Source: Theocolax elegans
Lineage: Eukaryota > Arthropoda > Insecta > Hymenoptera > Cerocephalidae
Length of the DNA: 64,000 nt
Assembly: GCA_026168455.1 (NCBI GenBank)
Contig: CM047427.1
Coordinates: 9,356,835 to 9,420,834 of the forward strand
Reading direction: 5' to 3'
The notes under the pieces are model-generated. The model was given only the letters and a program-made list of their open reading frames with translations. It was not told the DNA's origin and ran no database searches. Both the position numbers and the translations under genes were made by a program. Shown here piece by piece: positions 48,701 through 60,700 of this stretch. Position 1 is the stretch's first letter. The number at the start of each line of letters is the position of its first letter.

Positions 48701-51700
48701 ATATTATAGTGCAATTTGAGTAGCGAACCATCTCGAACGAGTTAAACATGTACGAACTATCGGTGAGCTTTACATCAAATCTGATACCTTAAATTCTTGT
48801 AATTTGCAGCGAAGCTTTGCTAGCCTTGCCATCGCTGACGGTTTTTAAGCAAGAAGCGCCATCGCCTGAAAACAACAACCAACACAACAACTCTACGTGA
48901 GTAAACTCTTTTCTTGGTTAATTTTTGGCTTTTACTTCCGAGTTCTGATGGGACAGTATCCTCTTCGAGGATCATAATTACGTCTCCGTTAGAGCTAATA
49001 AAGCTCCTCCTCGAAAACACAGCAGGTCTATTGTTTTCGAAAAGGAGTTTACTTACCTCTGCTCTCTAAATATCAACCAGTGAAGGTTAACTTACTTTTT
49101 TTCAGTAAAAATTACCGGATTTATGTTCGGTGAGATTTCACTGAATGAAAAAAATGAAATAATCACTCTTTGTAATCAGTCTAAATGTTCATTGTGTAAC
49201 CTTGGATAGGTTTAAGAGTTGCTTCGTTGTAGTGATGTTCCCCCAAGTACTTAATGAACCCCCTCCACTTTCAGAGAGATTTGGATTGATTTTAAAAAAT
49301 AGGATGTAATGCAACTAGAACAATAAAATGCAACATTTACAAATGTACTACAATTTATTCAAATAAACAATGTATTAAAAAAGTATTATAACAATACTAT
49401 CTAATTTTAAAATAATTTTAATATTGTATTTTGTATAGTATTTATTAAAATTCCAAATTATTTTCAGTGTCAATTTTCTCATAAATGTCAAATCTCACTG
49501 ACTTAATTAGTAGTAAATTAGTAAAGCTAAATCTTTAAAAGTTCAGCGAAATCTTTATTATTTTTTCAGACAAATAATTTCACCGATTCAAACGGAATTT
49601 TAGTAGAATTTTAATTGAATTATATTTACATTAGAGATAACGTATAAGTTCTTTTATTTTCTTTAAGATGAAATTGAATCAGTCGGTTGTAATTTAATAA
49701 ACGAATCATCTCTGATATAAAAAATGAAAACCAGTTTAGATGGTCAGTAGAGTGTAGTGACTCGACAGTTAAATAACTATCACCGAATTACTCGAGAAAT
49801 TGAAATAATCGTCGAAAGCATGTGTATCCGAGGAGAATCGAACCTCATAGTCACCATGTACGAAAGCTCGTGGCGTAAATAATGACCGTTGAATGCATGC
49901 TTTAATAATATTTGTAAACGATTTTGTATCTCTATTCAAGTTCCAATCGATTAGTGAACAATGTTGATCAGTGTGTTCTTTCATCACTTTCACCCATCTC
50001 TCGGTTGGGCTTAAGTCGTTAATAAATAACTGTTGAAGCTTGCAATCGAAATCAGAAGTGTATAAGTATTTATTACGTTAGAAATATTTACTAAATTCCT
50101 GTACGGATATGTATTTTTTTCGTTTTTAATTCACTGTCGTTTTCTAACATCTAGCCCGATTTCTATCTATAATGGCTCCTTCGTATTTTTACATCCATGG
50201 GTTACGTCCAATCAAGCAGAGTGGCACCGATATGCAAAGTATCTCAAACGATTAAAATTTTGAAAGCACTCGCGAGTTACGTCTAAATAAATTTTTTATG
50301 ACAATATAACGTAATATTCATAATTTCTGAAAAACAACGTAACAAAAACATGTATTACTACGAGATTAGAGACCGATTAATTGGATATTACACGGAGACG
50401 TAATTTACAGGTTCTTTATTTTTTTACTTACTAATATTTTATAGTAATATTTTGTAAATTTTTCAATTTTTTTTACTAAACGGTACGAAGTAAGTTAGAT
50501 TTTGAAGATTCAACAAAATCCTTTTCAAACGAGATTCCGAACTTACCAATTTATTATTCAAATTTTAACGGAAATTAATTTTTCAACTGAAAAATGTTTA
50601 AAAATTATGCGCAACTTCGTCGGGATATCGGTGAAGCAAAAAAATAATCCACCCCTGTTATCGCGGTCGATAAAGCAGCGACGTCTAATTTTATCTTACA
50701 CTACCGAGAGAAAGAGAGTGCGATATCCAGTGGAAAACAATGAGGGAGGAGTTTAATGAACGTAAAATCTCTCCCCCGCGAAGGCGCATCAGCCGATAAA
50801 GTTGATGAGCGCGCGCGCGCGTGTAAGATCGCGCGAACGAGCGAACGGTCTCGCTCGGTTCTTTATCGGGGTGGCTGAGTTGCTCGTCGGGGTCAAGTCG
50901 TAAATGAGTCAGATCGTCGAGGAGTTTATCGGCTCCTCAGTGGCAGCTAGCCTCTTGCTACGAAAACACACGTACTTGCGCGTAAAATGAGATGTTTTAA
51001 ATTTTACGAGGCGATCAATCGGTTTTTCAAGTATATCAATCGTTGAGAATCTACAAAATTTCCATCGGACCAGTATTCTTACATCTATCTCTTCGTTAAT
51101 TCTTTTATTTTATTTTTTTTTTTTTGGCTATCGGTAAAAATCAAGTGACCTCTCTGTGATAAAATCAGTGATACAGTCTTCTTTTGTCTTCTCGCGAGTG
51201 AACGTTCAAGTGTAGGATAATGAGAAGTTTTCCCGATCCCAGGCTACCTCCGCCACCGCTTTTTTTCAATCTCTTGTAAGTCTACGATATTTAGGTACCG
51301 GCGGGACGAATCAACCCAATTTTTATATATTTCACGATAGCATATATATACACACACGCGTAGCGATAACGATGACTTTACGATCGATCGAGTAAACATT
51401 GTTCTTTTTTGGTAACTTTTCAGTTTGAACCACGTATCTCAGAGAAACGTCAATGCTCCACCGAGTAACGATGGAAGCGCTGGTCTCATGGAAGCGGATA
51501 GCAACAACAACGGACAAAATCCAGGCAGCTTGCATCAACTCCTCTACACCTCTAATGACGAGTATACACCAAATTCAAATTCGGCTAATCACGTTTCATC
51601 CTCCCAGCAGGGAAACGAATTTAGTGAAGACTCTCGGTAATTACTTGATCGCCAATTTTTTTCCTAATTACTTAGCTTCTTATCTTGAAATAGTTAACGT

Positions 51701-54700
51701 TTTGATTGACCGTCCAATCGTTGAGAGATAAACATTGTTTGTTTTTAACAATAAGTTTTTAACGAATGCTCAAAATCGTTGATCGTATATTCCATTTTAT
51801 TTTCAGCTTCCAGTATATTTTGGCTGCTGCGACTAGCATTGCAACCAAGGTCAACGAAGAAACTTTAACCTACCTCAATCAAGGACAATCGTATGAAATC
51901 AAATTTAAAAAACTTGGAGATGTGAATGCTTTTCGTGGTAAAATCTTAAAGGTATGTCGAGCTCTACGGAGATCTTACGTAATTTTCTCATTCCTCAAGC
52001 TTTTTAATATTACTTAAGTCGGTGAAAATTTTCTTACCGTTATTTAACGAGCTCTACCCCTCGTTATAGAAATTTAATCTCTTGTATAATCAATTAACAA
52101 TACCTTATACCATCTGTCGGTACAACAGTCTTTTAAATATGTGGAAATTTTTAATTTCAGTCAACCATCCGCATCTGCTTTCACGAGCGTCGTCTACAGT
52201 ATACGGAGCGCGAGCAGATCTTAGCATGGCAGCGCGCTAGACCAGGAGAACGTCTACTGGAAGTCGACGTACCCTTGAGCTACGGGATGGTGGACGTGTG
52301 CCAGCCTTCCTCATTAAACAATACCATTGACTTCATGTGGGATCCTACCAAGGAAGTTGGCTGCTACGTCAAGGTGAACTTTCAATTTCATTGATCGTTC
52401 TGCACGATTCTTTACGAACAAGTATTTCGTAACATATTGATCTCAAAATTGCCGACAATTGATATTTCTTTTACCGATAAATAGTACCAGTACACGTATT
52501 GTTATTCAATATGCTGTATATGTAAATAGAATAATATTAATTTTATTAAAAAATTGAAGTATAATCAACGCTATCGAAACATCGTTGACTGAAATTATCA
52601 TTTTGTTATTTACTGTATATTGAAAAAGTCATGTAAAACGTATAGAAGTGGTTTTATCAAAGTCAAGTAATTTTTAATTATAATAACACAATAATGTAGT
52701 CATATCGATTAACCAACTTGATTGAAAATTAAAACTAGCTCTAATGGGATTTGCTTTTCCTTTAATTGATAGCATTTTATGATAGAATTGATTAAAAAAG
52801 ATTAACTTCACAGGATAACGTAATTAACATATTTTAAGAAAAAAAAACGCTTTGTTTCTAGGTGAACTGCATAAGCACCGAGTTTACACCGAAAAAACAC
52901 GGGGGAGAAAAAGGTGTCCCTTTTCGTATTCAAGTGGAAACCCGGTTACCAGGTGGTTCAAGACTCCACGCCGCTTCTTGCCAAATCAAGGTTTTTAAGC
53001 TCAAAGGGGCTGATCGCAAACACAAGCAGGATCGCGACAAGATACAACGTAGACCGCCGCACGAGCAGGACAAGTATCAGCCTAGCTATGACTGCACTAT
53101 CCTTTCGGACGTGAGTTTCGTTTACAAATTCCAACATTTACATTTTTTAATGGTTTTACTACGTCTCATACATTGTTATAAATTTAATCGTTCATAAAAT
53201 CTAAATATTAATTTTTTTTATAAATCAATCGAGTTTAATAATATTAGATGAAAAATTGTAAATATCAGTTGTAAGATGTGTTTGAGTGTACGTATAGAAG
53301 GATGTAAAAGGGTATAGAAGGTACGTATTTCGTAATTTCAGATACCACTAGCCTCTCTCTCGCCATCCAACTCGATCAGTCAAAATGTTGGCAGTCCTTT
53401 CGCACCAACCGATGCCATGTAAGTACCATTTTTATTTATATCAATTTTTTAATTATTTTACCGTGACTGCAGAATATTAATGATTTATGTATAAATCATG
53501 TTAGTGAAAATGGGAATAGTAATATTCCATTGGATTAGTAAAATTTGTATGTATCCGTATCACAAACCAGATACTACATCGTAAACGTATCAATTATATA
53601 TATAAATTTCATATCGAAGACTAAACCTTAAACGTGTCCTCATTATGCTTTAAAAGTAAGGCTAAATATTAATTAATTTTTGTTTTATAAAAAAAAGATA
53701 CAATTAAATTTCATCCTGCTTTTCTCAAGTAATTTTAAAACACTATTGGTAAGATTGCTTTTCATTTTCGACTGTTAATTAACGTAAGTTAAGGTGACAC
53801 CATTTCCCGATCATATTGTAGAGACATTCAAGTGAAAAATTAAAAACGTTTGAAACGATAAATATAAATGAGAAAACTGTTGAAGGAAAGTGACGTTTAT
53901 TATTCGTTGAAACTTACGACGAGTCTCGCGAGTAAAATAGTTAATCGTACGCGATTAAAGTTATTAGGAGGAAAGGATGAGTCTCACTTTTTTGCGAAAC
54001 TAACGACGAAAAATGTAAAAAATTAAAAATCGATAATGGACGTATCGTTAGCGAGGAGAAACACCAAAATGAAATGAGAAATTTTGATCGAAGGAAGACA
54101 GACACGACGAAAGTGAATCGTGTGTCGTCATCGCGGTTATTTTCGTTCGGTGCAGCTTGCACGGTCAAACTGTAACGTTATTGCCATCAATAAGCAAGAC
54201 GAAAACAAGCCGCACCGAGATCCATTGCGCGAAACTGCGTATGGCAAATATAGTTTCGTCGATCGGATAACGTCGATTTCCTTTTCGCGATGCATTAGCA
54301 TTCTTGTCGTTTTCTTTATTTTCGCGAAATTCCTATCATAAATAAATCTAAATTTACAAAAGACGCATAAACGTTATCTCTACTAAATTTTATAATAATT
54401 CTTTAACGTTAAGATTGAGTTGTCGAGAGTGTGGAACTTATAAAACAATTTTTAATTGAAACTGAGGTACAATAGTTAGTTTTTCGTAAATGTAAAGTAA
54501 TCGCAGGAACGAAACTTTAATTAGACGTAACCTAATGCGCATAGAGCACGTATTTTCATATTCATAAATGATTCTTTTCTAATATAATTTCCTCAGAGTC
54601 TCACCGTGCGTCTTTTTATTTTGAAACGAAAAACTGGGTAAGTTAATCGTCCGTCCCTTAATCATTATCGTAAACCAATGAATTATGGGGTAAAATTTAC

Positions 54701-57700
54701 TAAAACTTTATCTTCGTGATTAGAACATAGTTATGAAGCGTTCGATTTACGTTTCGAATACGTCGACGTAAAAAAATGCAAATGTCATACTGTTTGCGGA
54801 TAGGCCAAGTCAACGTTTTACCGTAAATCGATCAGTTTTATATGTGCATCTATGTATACAAAATAGAATAAAAATGTCAAATCGAATTGTAATATTGTAA
54901 TACTGAAGAAAAAAGGGTAATTCGATCGATCATTTGTATTCAAAGATCCCGAAACCACGGACAAAACGATCTCCATCACTACCAAGAGCCAGGAAGAAGA
55001 AAAAAAGTAAAAAAAATATTGCGCTTGTCTCGCGAAATCCGAATTCCACCGGTGCGTTTTTTTACGACGAAAGGAAAGAGCGAAATTCCGTGGTCGTATC
55101 GGGACCGCGCGAACCCAGCTTTGGTACTCGATCTAACTGGTATCCATTCGGATTTGTCTAGTTAATTTTCTGTAAAGTTACATTTCGTCGAAAGAAAACC
55201 AGTCGTTTGGAAACCGCTCGCGCGTTCAGTGTACATATTTCCTCAATAACCCAATAACTCTTTCGAGGGATATTTTTTAAAAATATCTAAACGGTTCGCG
55301 TCCCTGAACTTTGAAACGCGTTATTTAGAAGTAAATAACCGATATCGGCGATCGTGACTTAAAACGTACACTCATCGTGCCATATAGTTCAGCGTTTTGA
55401 ACGAAGAAACGTCGATTCGATATCGTGTGCGTAACAGGGCCGATCACCTTAATTTCTAGTGTATCCGAGTCAGTATATAAGTACATCTATTTGTGATAAC
55501 CGCAAAGTTCAGGGAAAAGAGGTCGAGGAACTTTTCGGTATAAATTAATACCGTTTATTCGAATGAACGTATAGAGGAAATTCGATAATTCTCGACCTGG
55601 GTTGGCAAAGAAAACATGAGCCTTGGATCGAATTTGCGAAGAAACGTCGGATATCGGTATATGCAGGAGGAGGAGAAGGAGGCTCGAATGTGCCCTTAAT
55701 CAACGAAGAAAGAGGAGCATCCGAGTGCGTGCCTGTGTGTGTGTGCGAGTGCACGTTTTCGCGAGCACGTATATATATATAGAAGAAAAGAGAGAAAAGA
55801 GCGCAGAGACGAGTTGATGGTGAGCGATCGAGCGCGCTCGTGTGCGGGTTCCCAAGTGGGTATAAGTGGGAGTCGCGAGAAACTGGCTCGAACCGGCCGG
55901 AGCCGCACATTCGCGTGGGCCGGTGGGAGGTGGGAGAGGCGAGCAGGGGAGAGCAGCCAGGCAGGGACTCTCAACTCTCAACCGCCAGGCCGGCAGTGGC
56001 CTGTGGCAGTTGGCAGTTGGCTCCTCGCGGCTCTCGGCAGTCGGCAGTGTCAGTCGAGCTCGCGCACTCGGGGCTTGCGCAACGATCGACGGAACCGAGC
56101 GGAGAAGTATACATCGGCGTGACATGTCGCTAACGCCACCTCGCCGTTTATAAATAGCCTCTCGGCGCGAGCCGCTTGGATTAAAGGAAGTGCACCAACG
56201 AAACGCGCGCGCGCGCGGACGCACACACATACTCACGCACGCACGCACACTCGCAGAGAGTCGAGACCGCGAGAGACAGAGAGTGAGAGAGAGAGAGAGA
56301 CGGCGGAAGAGTCGGTCGTTGCGTCGCAAATCGTCCGGTTGGTCTCGACGGAGAAGAGTGCGCGGGTGCGGGGTCGTCGGTGATCGTCGACGAGAGGATC
56401 GAGCGCAAAGGAGGAGGAGGAGGAGGAGGAGGAGAGGTCGGAAGTGGCTACTGGAATGGTACCTCTGGCTGTTGCCTCCTCGAGCGTGGACGCGAAGGCG
56501 GCCTCGAGGTACCTCAGGGCGGTCCTCGATCGGCGAGAGCGTCGGCTCAGCAGATGACAGTCGGCACCCAGCCGGAGGCACACCGGACGCGAGCGATCGC
56601 GTTCGAGGAGCGGTGCAGCCATGGCCGTGAAAAGAAGATACTCGGGGGTCAGCCGGTTGGCCGTCGCGGTACGCGACTGATCCTTCCTTCGGCTATATAA
56701 AACCACACAGTTGTCGCATACTCACACGTACATAGACACACACAACACACACCCAAAGACTGAATCCTACAAAGACGAGTAAGCCATGGCTTTTCCTCGC
56801 CCTTTCGAGATCGACCGTGCGCCTCGACCTTTTGCACTTCTCTCGCTTCTCTTTTCCCGTGAACTTTGATACGAAAATAAAGGAGACGCGGACGCGGAGG
56901 AGAGAGAGAGAGCACGAGAGAGATCGGAGAGACCTACTTAAATCAATCTCGAGTGATCGAGGCTCGGTTCTTTTTTACCCAGTGAATTCGAGCTGGATAT
57001 ATCAAGACTGTATAGTTTTTTCGGTTAAAATTAAGATTCGTTTAATGCAAACTATAAACTAGTCTCCGAGTCGACGATGGAAATATAACGATCGCAGTAT
57101 CGAAAGGTCAAACCGATCGTTAACACTCTGTTCGTTCGAGCATTCGACTAAAAAAGTACGAAAGATCGATGCCCTACTAAAAAGAAGACTGCAGTCTCGA
57201 TCGTGAACGCATGGCGGTTTTTACGTTTTTCTCGATCTCCTCGGAGCGGAGTAAGAGACCCACCTGAATCGACGTGGACTGGAAAGGAAAAAAAAAGAGA
57301 GAGAGATATAGAGAGACTAGTCGCGACATGTAAACGCAATTGGACTAGTCCTTGAACTAGTCGACAAGGAGGAACCGACTCAAGATTATGCTGGACAAAC
57401 CGAGGTGGGACTTGAAGAGCAGGTGGACCGTCAGGGCCAGGGGCAAAAGCTCCATGGGACTCTTGTTCGAGCACGAGGTCACGGTGAGGACCGATCGCTC
57501 CGGTCTCGAGCTCGTGGCCAGGTTCGTGCACGGGCTGCCTCGTGCCCGGGGTGGCTTGGTCAGCATCGTCATCAGGAATCGACGTGACCGGCGAGACCAA
57601 CGCGGTCTCCTTCTCAAGAGGCTCGACGCCCGCAAACCCAAACTCAAATCCATCGACGTGTAAGGGTTCCCTATATTCGTTCCTTCGAAATCAAGCTCGT

Positions 57701-60700
57701 TTACAAACAACGATTTAATTCGATCTGGTCTCAGTCAAGCTACCGTTCAAATTTACCGCGCTTAAAATTCCTTGACTTTCAATCGTATGTTGTCACGGTC
57801 TTCTATACATCTAACAATTAAAATGTAAATAACTTAGCTGCTTCAATTTATTATTTTCTTATTCACTTGTACGTTGGATCAATCGATCTGATACGTTTTA
57901 ACCTATAAATCCGTACCGCGTCGTAAGTGTTCAATTCGATTAACCCGTGATGATCGAATACGAACTTATAATGAGCCTAAAATTGTATACTATAAAACAT
58001 GGTATAGACCTATGTATTGCAAATAGAAAGTCGAGATTTCAAGCGCAGGAAATTTGAATTTCTTTAGACATCGACATCCCTTTAAATGTTACAGCTAGGT
58101 TATAAAAAATTGTATACTTATATATAATAGTAGATGTGCAAAAAAGAATTTGATGTAGTTCCACTTTAACCGAAGGCCGAATTAACAGAAGGATCGGAGC
58201 GGTTCCATTTTACTATTCGCGATAAGTACGTGTGTAAGATATAAACTATAACGGAAAATAAAGTGGAAAAACGCATTGGTCGCAGTTGCGGCTCGAGGAG
58301 CGAAACTAGAAATTGTAATACATCGGTCGGGTTGCCAAGTCGTTGATATAAACCGAATCAATTGCAGAATGAAATCTACATTCTAGTGTCGATTAATCGT
58401 TTTACTCGAATAAAAAAAAATAAACTCGCGTGTTTCGTTGTTACGCAATCGGATTCCCAGTTTGGCACTCGCTGAAAAAAAATAAAATAACGTTGTTTTT
58501 TTTCGTATATTTCACGAAATACATCATTAAATATACGTTTTAACCGTATATAATATACTCGGAGACTTGAACATGTCAATCGGAATATCGTTCGTCGCAA
58601 TCTAAAAATAGAATTTGATCTTATATAGCCATAAATTATTATCGCTACTCGATTTAAAAAGGGAAACAAAAAAGTATCGATCAGCTGATCTAAGCGTTTG
58701 CTGTAAAAACGATGCGTGGAGCGCTTTATCGGGCGGTGCTATACGTTTCATTTCGACGAAACGATCGGGTAAAAATAATTCAAAAACGTGGTTGTATAGT
58801 TGGTTTTTAAAAAATCGGTACGACTTTTCTTTCCTCATAAGGATTTCGATGGAAGGTTGGCTGTTCGCGCTCGGGGCCTCGTTAATTAAGCGAGAAACTA
58901 CGAACTTGTTAATGAGAATAAACTCGTTTTAATTCGAACGATCATTCAGATGTGTGTGTGTGTATATATATATATAAGAGGTCACTGGTTGTTCGCGGCA
59001 TGCCTCTATTACACATTTCTTGCGGTTTCTTTTCATTAAATATAGTGCATTCACTTGTATCCTTCTTTATTCCGCGTGTACACCACTTATTCTCAATTTC
59101 TACTTCGATCTATTTACTTCTGATCTATATATCGACGAACGTTATTTTAAAAAGCGAATAATTACAATTAGTAATTAGTTAAATTAGACCGACGCTTGAT
59201 ACATTGTTCCGATCGTATACGTACTTTATTTTTTAACGATACATACGTAACATTGATAAAAAAAAATTTGTATTGAATCAAAATAGAATTCGTGTTATTA
59301 ATGCACTTATTGCAAAATTGTACTTTAATATGAGCAAGTGTAAGACAATTAGTGTTACGCGATTCTAATGTTATTTATAAATTTATCGGTGTGAATCGGG
59401 TGCATGAACTTTTAACTTAAAATTTGCCAAACGCAAGATTAAAATTTACCCATCCGAAAAAATATGAAAGCGAATACTTAACCTAATTAAATAGAGTCGA
59501 ACGTTTTATTAAATTAAATCAATTTATTATGTAACACTTTCGAATTACGATTTAGCGAATAATCACTAAAGAAATAGTGATAAGTCAGTCACTATCACAA
59601 AATAGTGAGTAGTTTACTAATTTAATTAAGCAATATTTACTATTTTAATAGTGATTCGTTGCAAGTATTATATGGTAATTTTGATAATAAGTTATTCTTC
59701 GGGTATTTATTATTATTCGTTCTCAATGGAGCATTTTTGTCGGAACGATTTTCATAATTTCTTATTAAATACTTTGAATAGTATTCAGATAGAATGACCT
59801 TTCACCTGCAAGTATGCATTTGTATATAAGTATCCCACTGGATAAAGTAAAAGTAAGCTAAAATTACGTTTAACAAACTCTATTTAATTAGGAGAACACT
59901 TTTTAAAACATATTTCAACATTAAGATTATACACTTATATAAAATAAAATTAAATACAACTAAATATAACTAAAAGCCGAAAATTCAAATCGTGAATGAG
60001 AATTCCATCATCGGTAATCTGGAATTGTCTGAATAATTCTTTTTGCACAATTTTGTTATACTTTGCATAGAAAAATTAAGAAGATGTAATGTCATTTAGA
60101 TACTACTAGAAACATCAATGTTAGTAGTACAATCGTTAAAATTTATTTAAACCCACGATTTATCTTCGTTCAAAATATTTTAAACGTATGCACACGATAT
60201 TTATATATTTAGCAGTCTCTAGGTAAACGTAAGAATGATCGGTAATGGAGCGAAGCGAATGAAATGAGGTAATCGATAATCTTGTTGCAGTTCACCTCAA
60301 AGTCGAGGAGCGATCGGTGGAAGTTCTTCACCCGTGGCGGTGCCTCTTGCCTTATCCGCGAGTTCTGGCATCCTGCCCATCATCCCAGCATCGGAGACCA
60401 TCAAGGAAGACGTAGGAACCGCACCGGCTTTACCCTCACCGGCTGCCATTCTACCCGACCAACCGTCTCCCGACGTTAACGTAAGTTTCCAATTTTTTAC
60501 CAGATATCGTCCTAAGTACATTTGATTAATTAATATTTTTATCGGTCTTACAGTCAATAAAAATATTAATTAATTTAGTTATACTACAGTTGACATAAGT
60601 AATATTTTATTAACTAAGTACATTTGGCCACCAAAGAATAAAATATACTAATTCGTTCAACAGATCGGAAGTTGCTCAAACGAGCTGCCGGCGGATGCAA

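Larger units (their letters stand above)
53419..60290 (+). other. gem intron 9 containing a CpG island
   Basis: 6.9 kb. 53419-55550 and 57700-60290 are AT-rich without exons; 55560-57660 is a GC-rich island described separately. A small palindromic patch built on TAGTGAT/ATCACTA lies at about 59560-59655. Confidence 0.6.

Noticed and set aside
55700..56581. 293-codon minus-strand ORF in the CpG island, with several overlapping ORFs
   Set aside because: Arg/Ser/Leu-rich low complexity from CG, GA and CT runs; stop codons are rare simply because the DNA is GC-rich.
57148..57710. Minus-strand ORFs of 117 and 150 codons over 57148-57710
   Set aside because: The third-position bias belongs to the plus frame starting at 57388; these are its antisense shadows.
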